From Sanguibacter suaedae (GTDB lineage: Bacteria > Actinomycetota > Actinomycetes > Actinomycetales > Cellulomonadaceae), in assembly GCF_016342785.1 (NCBI RefSeq), contig NZ_JAEINH010000003.1:293129-353314 (forward strand): DNA of 60,186 nt, given 5' to 3'. This document shows positions 8,769-18,065 of the stretch, piece after piece. Position 1 is the first letter of the stretch. Each line of letters begins with the position of its first letter. Both the position numbers and the translations under genes were made by a program. The notes beneath the pieces are model-generated. The model saw only the letters and a program-made list of their open reading frames with translations, was not told the origin of the DNA and ran no database searches.

Positions 8769-9263
8769 GTGCCAGCCCAGCGACGTCCCCGCCCCTCGAC
8801 CTCCCTGGTGCTCGCGGCGGCGCTCGCCGCCATCACCACCGCGGGGTGCGCCGCGACCATCTCGGTCCCCGCAGGGCCCGACGCCGCCAACCCGCTCTGC
8901 GCACGCGCCGTGCTCGCGGTCCCCGGCAAGGTGGCCGGTCAGGAGAAGGTCCGTGCGTCCGGTCAGGCGACCGCCGCCTGGGGCCAGGCAGGGGCTGCCG
9001 TGACGCTGCGCTGCGGTGTCGAGCCGCCGACCCCCACCACGGAGGACTGCCAGTCGATCACCGTGGACGTCCGGGGCGAGGAGACCGTGTTCGACTGGAT
9101 CGCCGTCCAGGACGACGCGGGCTGGACGTTCGTCACCTACGGTCGTGAACCCGCGGTGTCCGTCCAGGTCCCGGCATCGCTCGCGCTCGAGCAGCCGACC
9201 GCCGCGCTCGTCGACCTGGCGGCCGCCGTCAACGAGATCCCCGCGACCCGCCAGTGCGTCTGA
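8769..9263 (+). CDS. DUF3515 family probable lipoprotein
   Basis: A 164-residue exported protein: a basic N-terminus, a hydrophobic segment (about residues 10-24) and a TAGC sequence that is a weak lipobox. The mature part has the DUF3515 pattern (NPLCARAVLAVPGKVAG, LRCGVEPPTPTT, SVQVPASLA). Function is unknown. In Actinobacteria this family is repeatedly next to thiL and ddl, as here. It converges on ddl with 6 bp between the stops. Confidence 0.85.
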   Translation: MPAQRRPRPSTSLVLAAALAAITTAGCAATISVPAGPDAANPLCARAVLAVPGKVAGQEKVRASGQATAAWGQAGAAVTLRCGVEPPTPTTEDCQSITVDVRGEETVFDWIAVQDDAGWTFVTYGREPAVSVQVPASLALEQPTAALVDLAAAVNEIPATRQCV

Positions 9264-9269
9264 TCCCTG

Positions 9270-10508
9270 TCAGCGCAGACCGGTAGGACGTTCCAGCGCG
9301 AGCTCGAGGAGCTCGGTGATGAGGTCGGGGTAGGACAGCCCCGTCCTCTCCCACATCCGGGGGTACATGGAGAACTGGGTGAACCCCGGCATCGTGTTGA
9401 TCTCGTTGACGACCACGTCCCCCCCGTCGGTGACGAACACGTCGACGCGCGAGAGCCCTTCCGCACCGACGGCCTCGAAGGTCCGCACCGCGACGTCGCG
9501 GACCTCCTCGACGAGCTCTGGCGGGAGGTCGGCCGGGCAGGAGAGGGCCACGTCCTGCTCCGCGAGGTACTTCGCCTCGAAGTCGTAGAAGTCCCGCCCG
9601 TCGGCCGTCACCACGATCTCGCCGGGCAGCGACGCCCGGGGCCGGGAGCCACCGCGCCCACCGAGCACCGCGCACTCGATCTCACGCCCGACCACGCCCG
9701 CCTCGACGATGACCTTCGGGTCGTGACGCTGCGCCTCGGCGATGGCCGCCGGGAGGTCCGCGAGGTCGCTCACCCTGCTGATGCCGAGGCTCGACCCGGC
9801 GCGCGCGGGCTTGACGAAGACCGGCAGGCCCAGGTGCGCCACCGACTCCGTCCAGGCCTGCGGGTTCGCCTCCCACTCCCCCGGCCGGATCACCGTGAAC
9901 GGTGAGATCGGCAGGCCCTGGCCGGCGAGCACGAGCTTCATGAAGTGCTTGTCCATGCCGACGGCCGACGCGAGGACGCCCGCGCCCACGTACCGGACGT
10001 CGGCCATCTCGAGGAGCCCCTGGAGGGTCCCGTCCTCCCCGAACGGGCCGTGCAGGAGCGGGAAGACGACGTCGACGTCCCCGAGCACGCGCGGGACGTC
10101 GTCCTGCGCGAGGACCCGCACGGCGCGCTGGTCCACGGACAGCGGCAGGATCACCTCGTGCGTCGACGGCTCGACCTCAGGGAGGTGCCCCTCGCGGATC
10201 GTCCACCGATCGGGGTCGTCGTCCGCGAGGACCCACTGCCCGTCGCGCGTGATGCCCACCGGGGTGACGTCGAACCGGGTGCGGTCGATGGAGCGCAGCA
10301 CGCCGGCGGCCGTCGCGCACGAGATGACGTGCTCGCCGGACCGCCCCCCGAAGAGCAGGACCACCCGGACACGAGCGTCCGGGTCCGGAGCCGTGGACGG
10401 CGTCGTAGCGGTAGCGGCTGCGCCGCGCTTGTCGTGCTCGTCGTGCTCGTCGTGCTCGTCGTGCTCGTCGTGCGGAGCAGCAGGCTGGGGTGCGTGTTCG
10501 GTAGACAT
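9270..10508 (-). CDS. ddl: D-alanine--D-alanine ligase with HDE-repeat N-terminus
   Basis: A 412-residue ATP-grasp ligase making D-Ala-D-Ala for peptidoglycan. Motifs: VLFGGRSGEHVIS near residue 55, PLLHGPFGEDGTLQG near 150, KPARAGSSLGISRV near 220 and the metal-binding NEINTMPGFTQFSMYP near 375. The ATG at 10508 is used; a 17-residue upstream extension looks non-coding. The first 45 residues are a low-complexity His/Asp/Glu segment encoded by a 9-bp tandem repeat, absent from typical Ddl and possibly metal-binding or just a flexible tail. It is divergent from the trans-sulfuration gene, 42 bp away. Confidence 0.95.
   Translation of the reverse strand: MSTEHAPQPAAPHDEHDEHDEHDEHDKRGAAATATTPSTAPDPDARVRVVLLFGGRSGEHVISCATAAGVLRSIDRTRFDVTPVGITRDGQWVLADDDPDRWTIREGHLPEVEPSTHEVILPLSVDQRAVRVLAQDDVPRVLGDVDVVFPLLHGPFGEDGTLQGLLEMADVRYVGAGVLASAVGMDKHFMKLVLAGQGLPISPFTVIRPGEWEANPQAWTESVAHLGLPVFVKPARAGSSLGISRVSDLADLPAAIAEAQRHDPKVIVEAGVVGREIECAVLGGRGGSRPRASLPGEIVVTADGRDFYDFEAKYLAEQDVALSCPADLPPELVEEVRDVAVRTFEAVGAEGLSRVDVFVTDGGDVVVNEINTMPGFTQFSMYPRMWERTGLSYPDLITELLELALERPTGLR
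10431..10475. repeat. 9-bp tandem repeat encoding HDE in ddl
   Basis: Four perfect copies of GTCGTGCTC (10431-10466) and a fifth degenerate copy (to 10475). On the coding strand they give four His-Asp-Glu triplets plus His-Asp. Being a multiple of three, copy-number change would keep the ddl frame. Confidence 0.9.
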
Positions 10509-10550
10509 CGCGTGCGACTTTACCGGAGCGCGAGGCATACTCTCGGTCCC

Positions 10551-11747
10551 ATGGACCACTCATCCCCCGAGCCTGCACACGCCCCTCACGACCGCCACGA
10601 GACGTCCCTGTCCCGCGCCACCCGTGCCGTCACGTCGGGCCGCCCGGCGCGGACCGGCGGGGCGCCCGTGAACCCGCCCGTCGTCCTGTCCTCGACGTAC
10701 GTCTCGGCGGGCGTCCCGCAGCCCGGCGAGAAGCTCTACACGCGTGCAGGAACCGAGACGTGGGAGCCCTTCGAGCAGGCCGTCGCCGACCTCGAGGGTG
10801 CGTCCGAGCCCGGGATCGTCTTCGCGTCCGGCATGGCCGCCATCGCAGCCGTCCTGTCCTTCGTGCCCGACGGGGGCACCCTCGTCGTGCCGCGGCACGC
10901 CTACCAGGTCACCCTGGGGTTCGCCGACGACCTGGCCGCACGGCACGGGGTGCGCGTCGTGCGGGTGGACGTCGCCGAGACCGCGGCGACCGTCGCGGCG
11001 TTCGAGGGCGCGGACCTCGTGTGGATCGAGTCCCCCACCAACCCGATGCTCGAGGTCGCGGACGTACCCGCGCTCGTCGACGCGGCGCACCGGGCGGGCG
11101 CTCTCGTCGCCGTGGACAACACCTTCGCCACACCTCTCGTCCAGCGCCCCCTGGAGCTCGGGGCCGACGTCGTGGTGCACTCCGTGACCAAGTACCTCGC
11201 CGGGCACTCCGACGTCGTCCTCGGGCTCGCCGCGACCAGCTCGCCGCACCTCGCGGAGCAGATCCGCGCGTACCGGACGCTCCACGGTGCCGTCGCCGGG
11301 CCGTGGGAGGTCTGGCTCGCGCTGCGCGGCCTGCGCACCCTGGCGCTGCGCGTCGAGCGCGCGCAGGCGAACGCCGCCGAGCTCGCACGCCGCCTCCAGA
11401 CGCACCCCGCCGTCGCGGAGGTCCGCCACCCGAGCCTCCCGACCGATCCCGGCCACGCGGTCGCGGCCCGGGACATGGATGGCTTCGGGGCGATCCTCGG
11501 GGTCCGTCCACGTGGCGGCGCCGCCGCGGCGGATGCGGTCGTCGACGCCGTGCGCCTCTGGGTGCCGGCCACGAGCCTCGGGGGCGTGGAGTCCTCCCTC
11601 GAGCGTCGCCGCCGGTTCTCCACCGAGTCGCTCACCGTCCCGGACGACCTCTTGCGCCTGAGCGTCGGCATCGAGGACGTCGACGACCTCTGGGCCGACC
11701 TCGACGGCGCCCTGAACCGGATCGTTGCGGAGCCGCAACAGTCCTGA
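10551..11747 (+). CDS. Trans-sulfuration family PLP-dependent enzyme
   Basis: A 398-residue Cys/Met metabolism enzyme (cystathionine gamma-synthase/gamma-lyase group). The PLP lysine is K214 in SVTKYLAGHSDV; SPTNPMLEV (about residues 162-170) and VDNTFATPLVQ (about 187-197) are also family motifs, and SLGGVESSLE near 345 belongs to the C-terminal domain. The exact reaction (synthase versus lyase) cannot be settled from motifs. The N-terminal 25 residues are His-rich and extend beyond the usual start, but no better start is visible. It stands alone between ddl and a lipoprotein gene. Confidence 0.85.
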   Translation: MDHSSPEPAHAPHDRHETSLSRATRAVTSGRPARTGGAPVNPPVVLSSTYVSAGVPQPGEKLYTRAGTETWEPFEQAVADLEGASEPGIVFASGMAAIAAVLSFVPDGGTLVVPRHAYQVTLGFADDLAARHGVRVVRVDVAETAATVAAFEGADLVWIESPTNPMLEVADVPALVDAAHRAGALVAVDNTFATPLVQRPLELGADVVVHSVTKYLAGHSDVVLGLAATSSPHLAEQIRAYRTLHGAVAGPWEVWLALRGLRTLALRVERAQANAAELARRLQTHPAVAEVRHPSLPTDPGHAVAARDMDGFGAILGVRPRGGAAAADAVVDAVRLWVPATSLGGVESSLERRRRFSTESLTVPDDLLRLSVGIEDVDDLWADLDGALNRIVAEPQQS

Positions 11748-11834
11748 CCCCCGCACCACCTGCCCGACCCTCCCGTCGCCCGTAGGGTCGAGGAGAAGGC
11801 CGCACCACCGACGACACACACCCTGGGGGCGACG

Positions 11835-12569
11835 ATGACGACGACGCGACCGATCCGTACCACCGCCGGGCGACCCGGGCGCCCGGCCCGAGCAGGAGGC
11901 ACCTTGCGCCTCGTCGGGGCTGGGACGATCGGGCTCCTGCTCCTCGCCGGCTGCTCCGCCGACCCGGAGCCGGTGAGCACCACTACACCGTCGAGCACGG
12001 TGACCGACACCGAGACCTCGGAGCCCGTTCCCACGTCGACGAGCTCCGCACCGATGCCGGACGCGGCCACCACGGCACCGCCGGACACGGCCGACGACGA
12101 GCCGGCCGACGAGATGCCGTTCCCCGCCAACACCCTGCCCGACACCGCCGAGGCGTCGGCGGGGGCCGCCCTCACCGTCGTCGACGTCCGCACCGGACGC
12201 CACGACGGCTTCGACCGCGTGGTCTACGAGATGGAGGGGCCGGGGACCCCGGGGTGGTACGTCGAGTACGTCGACCAGGCTGAGCAGGCCGGCAGCGGGA
12301 AGGTCCTCGACCTCGCCGGGGACGGCACGCTCGCCGTGCGCATCTCGGGGAGCGGCTACCCCATGGACAGCGGGGCGGATCCCTTCTCGCACGACGGCCC
12401 CGTCGAGGGCGAGGGGACGGTCGTGGTGACCGAGGCCCGCGGGTGGAGCGTGTTCGAGGGGATCACCGACGCGTTCGTCGGCCTCACCGAGGCCGGGCAC
12501 CCGTTCCGGGTGCACCTTCTCGAGGACCCCGTGCGGGTCGTGGTCGACGTCGCGCACACCACGGGGTGA
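11835..12569 (+). CDS. AMIN-like domain lipoprotein
   Basis: A 244-residue predicted lipoprotein. A basic N-terminus and hydrophobic helix end in the lipobox LLAGC (Cys40), followed by a Thr/Ser/Pro/Asp-rich linker (about residues 45-110). The C-terminal domain of about 130 residues (TVVDVRTGRHDGFDRVVYEM to VRVVVDVAHT) has the AMIN-like beta pattern. Such domains bind cell-wall or periplasmic ligands, but the role here is unknown. A GGGGGCGACG stretch before the ATG can serve as ribosome site. Confidence 0.8.
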   Translation: MTTTRPIRTTAGRPGRPARAGGTLRLVGAGTIGLLLLAGCSADPEPVSTTTPSSTVTDTETSEPVPTSTSSAPMPDAATTAPPDTADDEPADEMPFPANTLPDTAEASAGAALTVVDVRTGRHDGFDRVVYEMEGPGTPGWYVEYVDQAEQAGSGKVLDLAGDGTLAVRISGSGYPMDSGADPFSHDGPVEGEGTVVVTEARGWSVFEGITDAFVGLTEAGHPFRVHLLEDPVRVVVDVAHTTG

Positions 12570-12570
12570 T

Positions 12571-12594
12571 CCCGGCAGCGCCGGAGGCGCCGGG
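12571..12594. terminator. Possible hairpin between convergent genes
   Basis: CCCGGC (12571-12576) can pair with GCCGGG (12589-12594), with additional GC pairing inside, in the 30-bp gap between the lipoprotein and gpsA stops. It is short, so support is weak. Confidence 0.35.
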
Positions 12595-12599
12595 GCGGG

Positions 12600-13598
12600 T
12601 CAGGCCTTCTCGGACTTCTGCGGCCGGGCGAGCAGGCCCCGGGCCATCTCCCCGACCGGCAGACCCTCGTGGAGGACGGCCACCACGGCCTCGGTGATGG
12701 GCATGTCGACGTCCACGGACCGGGCGAGCTCGAGGACGGACCGGCACGACTTCACGCCTTCAGCGGTGCCGCCGGTCGCGACGATCGCCTCGTCGAGCGT
12801 CATGCCCTGGCCGATGTGCTTGCCGAGGGTGTGGTTCCTCGAAGACGGTGACGCGCAGGTCGCCATGAGGTCGCCCATGCCGGCCAGACCGGGGAACGTC
12901 TCGGCGTCCGCTCCGAGCACGAGCCCGAGCCGGGTGATCTCGGCGAGACCCCGGGTGATGACGGTCGCGGTCGTGTTGAAGCCGAAGCCGCGCCCCTGGG
13001 CCATCCCCACCGCGAGGGCGATGACGTTCTTCACGGCACCGCAGAGCTCGACCCCGACGACGTCGGGGTTCGTGTACGGGCGGAAGTAGCCCGACGAGCA
13101 CGCCCGGGCGACGAGCGCGGCCGTCTGCGGGTCGCTCGACGACACGACGGTCGCCGTGGGCTGCCGCTGGGCGATCTCTCCCGCGAGGTTGGGGCCGGAG
13201 ACCACGGCGACGCGGTCCGGCGGCAGGCCGAGCGCGTCCCCGACGACCTGGCTCATACGCTGGTCCGTGCTCAGCTCGACGCCCTTCATGAGGGACACGG
13301 CCACGGCCTTGTCGGGGATCAGGTCCCGCAACGGCTCGAGCGTGGCACGCGCGCTCTGCGACGGGATGGCGACGACCACGAGGTCGACGTCGTCGACGGC
13401 GGCACGGACGTCGGTGGTCCCCGTGATCCCGGCCGACAGCACGATCCCCGGCAGGTAGCGGTCGTTCTCGTGCTCGGTGGTGATCCGTGCGGCGAGGGCC
13501 TCGTCGCGGCCCCAGAGCCGCACCGTGCACCCTGCGTCCGCGAGCACCTGGGCGAACGTCGTGCCCCAGGCCCCGGAGCCCAGGACCGCGGCGATCAC
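12600..13598 (-). CDS. gpsA: Glycerol-3-phosphate dehydrogenase [NAD(P)+]
   Basis: A 332-residue enzyme making sn-glycerol 3-phosphate for phospholipids. Its N-terminal Rossmann motif is VLGSGAWGTTFAQVL; SGPNLAGEIA (about residue 137), ELCGAVKNVIALAVGMAQG (about 185-203, with the catalytic Lys) and AGMGDLMATC (about 245) are diagnostic. The GTG at 13598 overlaps the plsC stop by 4 bp, so the two genes, which make lysophosphatidate substrates and product, are coupled. Confidence 0.96.
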   Translation of the reverse strand: MIAAVLGSGAWGTTFAQVLADAGCTVRLWGRDEALAARITTEHENDRYLPGIVLSAGITGTTDVRAAVDDVDLVVVAIPSQSARATLEPLRDLIPDKAVAVSLMKGVELSTDQRMSQVVGDALGLPPDRVAVVSGPNLAGEIAQRQPTATVVSSSDPQTAALVARACSSGYFRPYTNPDVVGVELCGAVKNVIALAVGMAQGRGFGFNTTATVITRGLAEITRLGLVLGADAETFPGLAGMGDLMATCASPSSRNHTLGKHIGQGMTLDEAIVATGGTAEGVKSCRSVLELARSVDVDMPITEAVVAVLHEGLPVGEMARGLLARPQKSEKA

Positions 13599-14353
13599 GA
13601 GGGGTCCTTCTCGGTCGGCACGTCCTTGACGGTGCGGCGCATGTCGTACCGCACCGTGGGTGCCTCCTCCTGGCGGATGCCCTCGAGGAGAGCGGTGATG
13701 GCGGCCATGATGCGCTCAGTGGCCTCGACGAGCACGGCGGCGTCGAGGGGGCGGTCGTAGAGGTCGTCGAGGTCGACGGGCGGTCCAGCGTGCATCGACA
13801 CCTTCTTCCGCGGGAAGAGGCTCAGGCGCTTGGAGTACTGCGGGAGGATGAGCTGCGGACCCCATTGGGCGACGGGGATCACGGGGACACGGCTGCTCAG
13901 CGCGAGCCGCGCGGCACCGGTCTTGCCCGCCATGGGCCACAGGCCCGGGTCGCGGGTGAGCGTCCCCTCGGGGAACACGGCGACGCACTCCCCCGCCCGC
14001 AGCTGACGGACGGCTTCGGCGAGCGACGCTGCGGCTCCCGCGGTGTTGCGCTGCACGGGGATCATCCCGGTCCGGTCGAGGACGGTCCGCAGGACCGGCA
14101 CCTTCCACAGCGAGGACTTCGCGAGGATCCTCGGGGGGCGCGCCGTGTCGTAGAGGAAGTGGGCGAACGTCAGGGGGTCGAGGTTCGTCATGTGGTTGCC
14201 CGCTGCGATGAAGCCGCTGTCCGTCGGGAAGTGCTCGGTGCCCTTCCAGTCGCGGGTGCTCACCATGAACAGGAACGGCTTCACGACGCCCGCGACCATG
14301 CGGTACGTGAGGTTCTTGCCGTTCCCGGTTGCGGGGGTTGCCTCGTTCGTCAC
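13595..14353 (-). CDS. plsC: 1-acyl-sn-glycerol-3-phosphate acyltransferase
   Basis: A 252-residue LPLAT-family enzyme acylating lysophosphatidate to phosphatidate at the membrane. The HX4D catalytic motif is H54-MTNL-D59 and the substrate motif FPEG is at 127-130, followed by a basic, amphipathic C-terminal half. It overlaps gpsA by 4 bp, forming a glycerolipid pair. Overall length fits PlsC. Confidence 0.92.
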   Translation of the reverse strand: MTNEATPATGNGKNLTYRMVAGVVKPFLFMVSTRDWKGTEHFPTDSGFIAAGNHMTNLDPLTFAHFLYDTARPPRILAKSSLWKVPVLRTVLDRTGMIPVQRNTAGAAASLAEAVRQLRAGECVAVFPEGTLTRDPGLWPMAGKTGAARLALSSRVPVIPVAQWGPQLILPQYSKRLSLFPRKKVSMHAGPPVDLDDLYDRPLDAAVLVEATERIMAAITALLEGIRQEEAPTVRYDMRRTVKDVPTEKDPS

Positions 14354-14368
14354 CGGGAAAGGCTACCG

Positions 14369-14400
14369 CGACGCCGGGAGGTGGCTGCCTCCCGGCGTCG
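14369..14400 (-). terminator. Hairpin terminator after murA
   Basis: A perfect 13-bp stem (14369-14381 with 14388-14400) with a 6-nt loop begins 6 bp beyond the murA stop and lies before plsC. It likely separates murA from plsC-gpsA transcripts. Confidence 0.75.
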
Positions 14401-14405
14401 TGGAG

Positions 14406-15722
14406 TCACTCGCGGCTGAACTCAGCGCCGAGCGCCTCGAGCTTCTCGGTGAAGCGCTCGTACCCGCGGTCGATGAGCTGGATGCCACGGACCGTGGAGG
14501 TGCCCTTGGCGGTGAGCGCGGCGATGAGGTGGCTGAACCCGCCCCGCAGGTCCGGGACCTCGATCTCCGCCGCGGCGAGCGGCGTCGGGCCGGAGATCAC
14601 GGCCGAGTGGTAGAAGTTCCGCTGGCCGAACCGGCAGGGCCGACCACCGAGGCAGTCCTTGTAGACCTGGATGGTGGCGCCCATGCCGACGAGCGCGTCG
14701 GTGAAGCCGAAGCGGTTCTCGTAGACGGTCTCGTGGACGATCGACAGGCCGGTCGCCTGCGTCAGGGCCACGACGAGCGGCTGCTGCCAGTCCGTCATGA
14801 ACCCGGGGTGGACGTCCGTCTCGAGGACGATGGACCGCAGGTCGCCGCCGGGGTGGAAGAAGCGGATGCCCTCGTCCTGGACGTCGAACTCCCCCCCGAC
14901 CTTGCGGAAGGTGTTGAGGAACGCCGTCATCTCGGGCTGCGTGGCTCCCTTGACGAAGATGTCACCGTGCGTGGCCAGCGCCGCCGACGCCCAGGACGCG
15001 GCCTCGATGCGGTCGCCCAGCGCCGTGTGCCGGTAGCCCGACAGGCGCGCCACGCCCTCGATGCGGATGACGCGGTCGGTGTCGACCGAGATGATTGCGC
15101 CCATCTTCTGCAGGACGTTGATGAGGTCCATGATCTCGGGCTCGATGGCTGCGTTGGACAGCTCGGTGATGCCCTCGGCGCGGACGGCCGTGAGGAGAAG
15201 CTGCTCGGTGGCCCCCACGCTCGGGTACGGCAGCGTGATCTTGGTGCCGCGCAGGCCGTTGGGGGCCGCGAGGTAGATCCCCTGCTCGCGCTTGTCCACG
15301 TGCGCGCCGAACTGGCGCAGGATGTCCAGGTGGTAGTTGATGGGCCGGTCGCCGATGCGGCAGCCGCCCAGGTCGGGGATGAACGCCTCGCCGAGCCGGT
15401 GCAGCAGCGGCCCGCAGAAGAGGATGGGGATGCGGCTCGACCCTGCGTGCGCGTCGATGTCGGCGACGTGCGCCGACTCGACGTTGCTGGGGTCGAGGCG
15501 CAGCACGCCGGCGGGCGCGTCGTAGTCGACGGTGACGCCGTGGAGCTCGAGGAGCCCGGACACGACCGCGACGTCGCGGATCTCCGGGACGTTCCGCAGC
15601 TCGCTGGGCGTGTCCCCGAGGAGGGACGCGACCATGGCCTTGGAGACGAAGTTCTTCGCGCCACGCACGGTGATGGTTCCGTCCAACGGGGTGCCGCCGT
15701 TGACGTAGAGCAGATCGTTCAT
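14406..15722 (-). CDS. murA: UDP-N-acetylglucosamine 1-carboxyvinyltransferase
   Basis: A 438-residue EPSP-synthase-fold enzyme catalysing the first committed step of peptidoglycan synthesis. RGAKNFVSKAMVASLLGD near residues 20-37 holds the conserved Lys-Asn pair. The loop motif LGGCRIGDRP places the active-site Cys at 121, the residue alkylated by fosfomycin; mycobacterial MurA has Asp there instead. The ATG at 15722 is taken as start; a GTG at 15755 would add 11 residues. It is a monocistronic unit between hairpins. Confidence 0.95.
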   Translation of the reverse strand: MNDLLYVNGGTPLDGTITVRGAKNFVSKAMVASLLGDTPSELRNVPEIRDVAVVSGLLELHGVTVDYDAPAGVLRLDPSNVESAHVADIDAHAGSSRIPILFCGPLLHRLGEAFIPDLGGCRIGDRPINYHLDILRQFGAHVDKREQGIYLAAPNGLRGTKITLPYPSVGATEQLLLTAVRAEGITELSNAAIEPEIMDLINVLQKMGAIISVDTDRVIRIEGVARLSGYRHTALGDRIEAASWASAALATHGDIFVKGATQPEMTAFLNTFRKVGGEFDVQDEGIRFFHPGGDLRSIVLETDVHPGFMTDWQQPLVVALTQATGLSIVHETVYENRFGFTDALVGMGATIQVYKDCLGGRPCRFGQRNFYHSAVISGPTPLAAAEIEVPDLRGGFSHLIAALTAKGTSTVRGIQLIDRGYERFTEKLEALGAEFSRE

Positions 15723-15797
15723 GTGCTTATCGTCGCCTATCCCTGGGCCCTGCACCTACTCCGGGTACGGATGTGCACGGGGTCTTCACGTGCAGAA

Positions 15798-15842
15798 CGC
15801 CCCCGCACCGCTCCGTGTTCCCTCCGGAGCGGTGCGGGGGCG
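15798..15842 (-). terminator. Strong hairpin terminator after leuCD
   Basis: An uninterrupted 18-bp GC-rich stem (15798-15815 with 15825-15842) with a 9-nt loop starts 13 bp past the leuD stop. It ends the leuCD transcript ahead of murA. Confidence 0.85.
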
Positions 15843-15855
15843 TCCTCGGCGGCCG

Positions 15856-16494
15856 TCAGGAGACGGGACGCGCAGCCTCGATGTCGACGGGCGGGAGGTG
15901 CCGCGCAGGGAGCGTCGTGGGCCGCCACGACGCTCGCGACGTCTCGAACTCGGTGATCTCGTCGGCGTGCTGGAGGGTGAGCCCGATGTCGTCGAGCCCT
16001 TCCATGAGGCGCCAGCGGGTGTAGTCGTCGACGTGGATCGGGACGACGACGTCGTCGGCGCTCGCCGTGCGGTCGACGAGGTTCACCGTGACCTCGGTCC
16101 CCGGCCTGGTCTCGAGGACCTTCCAGAGGAGCTCGACGTCCTCCTGGGCGACCTGGGCGGCGAGGAGGCCCTGCTTGCCCGAGTTGCCGCGGAAGATGTC
16201 GGCGAACCTCGAGCAGAGGACCGCCTTGAACCCGTAGTCCTTGAGCGCCCAGACGGCGTGCTCGCGGGACGAGCCGGTCCCGAAGTCGGGTCCGGCCACG
16301 AGGACGGAGCCGCTCGAGTAGGCGGGCTGGTTGAGGACGAAGGACTCGTCCCCGCGCCAGGCGGCGAAGAGCGCGTCCTCGAACCCCGTGCGGGTGACCC
16401 GCTTGAGGTAGACGGCGGGGATGATCTGGTCGGTGTCGACGTTGCTGCGCCGCAGCGGCACGCCCACCCCGGTGTGCGTCGTGAACTTCTCCAT
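15856..16494 (-). CDS. leuD: 3-isopropylmalate dehydratase small subunit
   Basis: A 212-residue aconitase-swivel subunit that completes LeuC to interconvert 2- and 3-isopropylmalate. It begins [20 protein letters not shown], with [12 protein letters not shown] near residue 20 and the substrate-contact motif [13 protein letters not shown] near residue 72. The ATG at 16494 fits family length; it follows leuC by 29 bp and shares its transcript. Confidence 0.96.
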   Translation of the reverse strand: MEKFTTHTGVGVPLRRSNVDTDQIIPAVYLKRVTRTGFEDALFAAWRGDESFVLNQPAYSSGSVLVAGPDFGTGSSREHAVWALKDYGFKAVLCSRFADIFRGNSGKQGLLAAQVAQEDVELLWKVLETRPGTEVTVNLVDRTASADDVVVPIHVDDYTRWRLMEGLDDIGLTLQHADEITEFETSRASWRPTTLPARHLPPVDIEAARPVS

Positions 16495-16523
16495 GGTGGC
16501 TCCTGGAAGGTGTGTGGTGGGCG

Positions 16524-17963
16524 TCAGGCGGGCTGGAGGGCGTCGGTGTCCGCCGCGTCGTTCGCGAGGTCGGCGGGCGAGGAGAGTGTGCCGCGGATCG
16601 CGGTCGCGGCGGCGACGAGCGGCGACACGAGGTGCGTGCGCCCCCCCTTGCCCTGGCGGCCCTCGAAGTTGCGGTTGGAGGTCGACGCGCTCCGCTCGCC
16701 GGGGGCGAGCTGGTCGGGGTTCATGCCGAGGCACATGGAGCAGCCCGCGTTACGCCATTCGGCGCCGAAGTCCTTGAAGACCGCGTCGAGTCCCTCGGCC
16801 TCCGCCTGGAGGCGCACGCGAGCGGACCCGGGCACCACGAGGACGCGCAGGGTGTCGGCCTTCTTCCGGCCCTCGATGATCTCGGCGACCGCTCGCAGGT
16901 CCTCGATGCGCCCGTTGGTGCACGACCCGATGAAGACCGTGTCGACCGCGATGTCCCGCAGCGGGGTGCCGGGGTTGAGGCCCATGTACTCGATGGCGCG
17001 CTCGGCGGCCACGCGGTCGTTCTCGTCGGCGATCTCCTCGGGGACGGGGACGTTCGCCGACAGGGGCAGCCCCTGGCCCGGGTTGGTGCCCCACGTGACG
17101 AAGGGCTCGAGGTCGTCGGCGTGGAGGACCACCTCGGCGTCGAACGTCGCGTCGTCGTCGGAGCGCAGGGTGCGCCAGTACTCGACAGCCGCGTCCCAGT
17201 CGGCGCCCTCCGGGGCGTGCGGGCGCCCCTTGAGGTACTCGAAGGTGGTCTCGTCGGGCGCGATCATCCCGGCCCGGGCACCCGCCTCGATGGACATGTT
17301 GCAGATGGTCATCCGCCCCTCCATGGAGAGGTTCCGGATGGCCTCGCCGCGGTACTCCAGGACGTAGCCCTGGCCACCGCCGGTGCCGATCTTCGCGATG
17401 ACCGCGAGGATGATGTCCTTCGCGGTGCTGCCCTCGGGCAGGGCCCCGTCGACGGTGATGGCCATGGTCCGGAAGGGCTGGAGCGGTAGGGTCTGCGTGG
17501 CGAGGACGTGCTCGACCTCGCTCGTCCCGATACCGAAGGCCAGCGCCCCGAAGGCGCCGTGGGTGGAGGTGTGCGAGTCCCCGCAGACGACGGTGAGCCC
17601 CGGCATGGTCAGCCCGAGCTGCGGCCCGACGACGTGGACGATCCCCTGGTCTGCGTCACCGAGCGAGTGGATCCGGACACCGAACTCGCGGGCGTTGTTC
17701 CGCAGCGTGTCGATCTGCGTGCGGCTGGTGAGGTCGGCGATGGGCAGGTCGATGTCGAGGGTGGGGGTGTTGTGGTCCTCGGTCGCGATCGTGAGGTCCG
17801 GGCGTCGCACGGGGCGCCCCGCGAGGCGCAGCCCCTCGAACGCCTGGGGGCTCGTCACCTCGTGGACGAGGTGGAGGTCGATGTAGAGGAGGTCGGGTGA
17901 CCCGTCGCTACCGCGGCGCACCAGGTGTGCGTCCCATACCTTCTCTGCCAGCGTGCCGGCCAT
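16524..17963 (-). CDS. leuC: 3-isopropylmalate dehydratase large subunit
   Basis: A 479-residue aconitase-family subunit of the leucine pathway. The [4Fe-4S] ligands are in FIGSCTNGR and GCSMCLGMN in the C-terminal third; [20 protein letters not shown] is near residue 130. The ATG at 17963 has an AGGA site; a GTG one codon upstream is possible. It is divergent from the IclR regulator, which probably controls it, and is cotranscribed with leuD. Confidence 0.96.
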   Translation of the reverse strand: MAGTLAEKVWDAHLVRRGSDGSPDLLYIDLHLVHEVTSPQAFEGLRLAGRPVRRPDLTIATEDHNTPTLDIDLPIADLTSRTQIDTLRNNAREFGVRIHSLGDADQGIVHVVGPQLGLTMPGLTVVCGDSHTSTHGAFGALAFGIGTSEVEHVLATQTLPLQPFRTMAITVDGALPEGSTAKDIILAVIAKIGTGGGQGYVLEYRGEAIRNLSMEGRMTICNMSIEAGARAGMIAPDETTFEYLKGRPHAPEGADWDAAVEYWRTLRSDDDATFDAEVVLHADDLEPFVTWGTNPGQGLPLSANVPVPEEIADENDRVAAERAIEYMGLNPGTPLRDIAVDTVFIGSCTNGRIEDLRAVAEIIEGRKKADTLRVLVVPGSARVRLQAEAEGLDAVFKDFGAEWRNAGCSMCLGMNPDQLAPGERSASTSNRNFEGRQGKGGRTHLVSPLVAAATAIRGTLSSPADLANDAADTDALQPA

Positions 17964-18034
17964 CACAGTTCCTCTCGTGTGCGATCACCCAGGTTCCGGG
18001 CGCTTCCCGGTCGATCTCCGGAGAGCCAGCTTGC

Positions 18035-18051
18035 GTCTCAGCCTTCGAGAC
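18035..18051. promoter_or_regulatory. Inverted repeat in leuC / IclR intergenic region
   Basis: GTCTC (18035-18039) and GAGAC (18047-18051) are inverted around a 7-bp spacer in the 102-bp gap between divergent leuC and the regulator gene. It is a candidate operator by position only; the arms are short and could be chance. Confidence 0.3.
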
Positions 18052-18065
18052 TGCAATATCGACCT

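Noticed and set aside
10431-10475. CRISPR-like repeat array
   Set aside because: The unit is 9 bp with no spacers and lies in frame inside ddl; it is a coding tandem repeat. No CRISPR array was seen elsewhere.
10509-10550. SAM or other riboswitch before the trans-sulfuration gene
   Set aside because: Only 42 bp separate it from divergent ddl, too short for a riboswitch.
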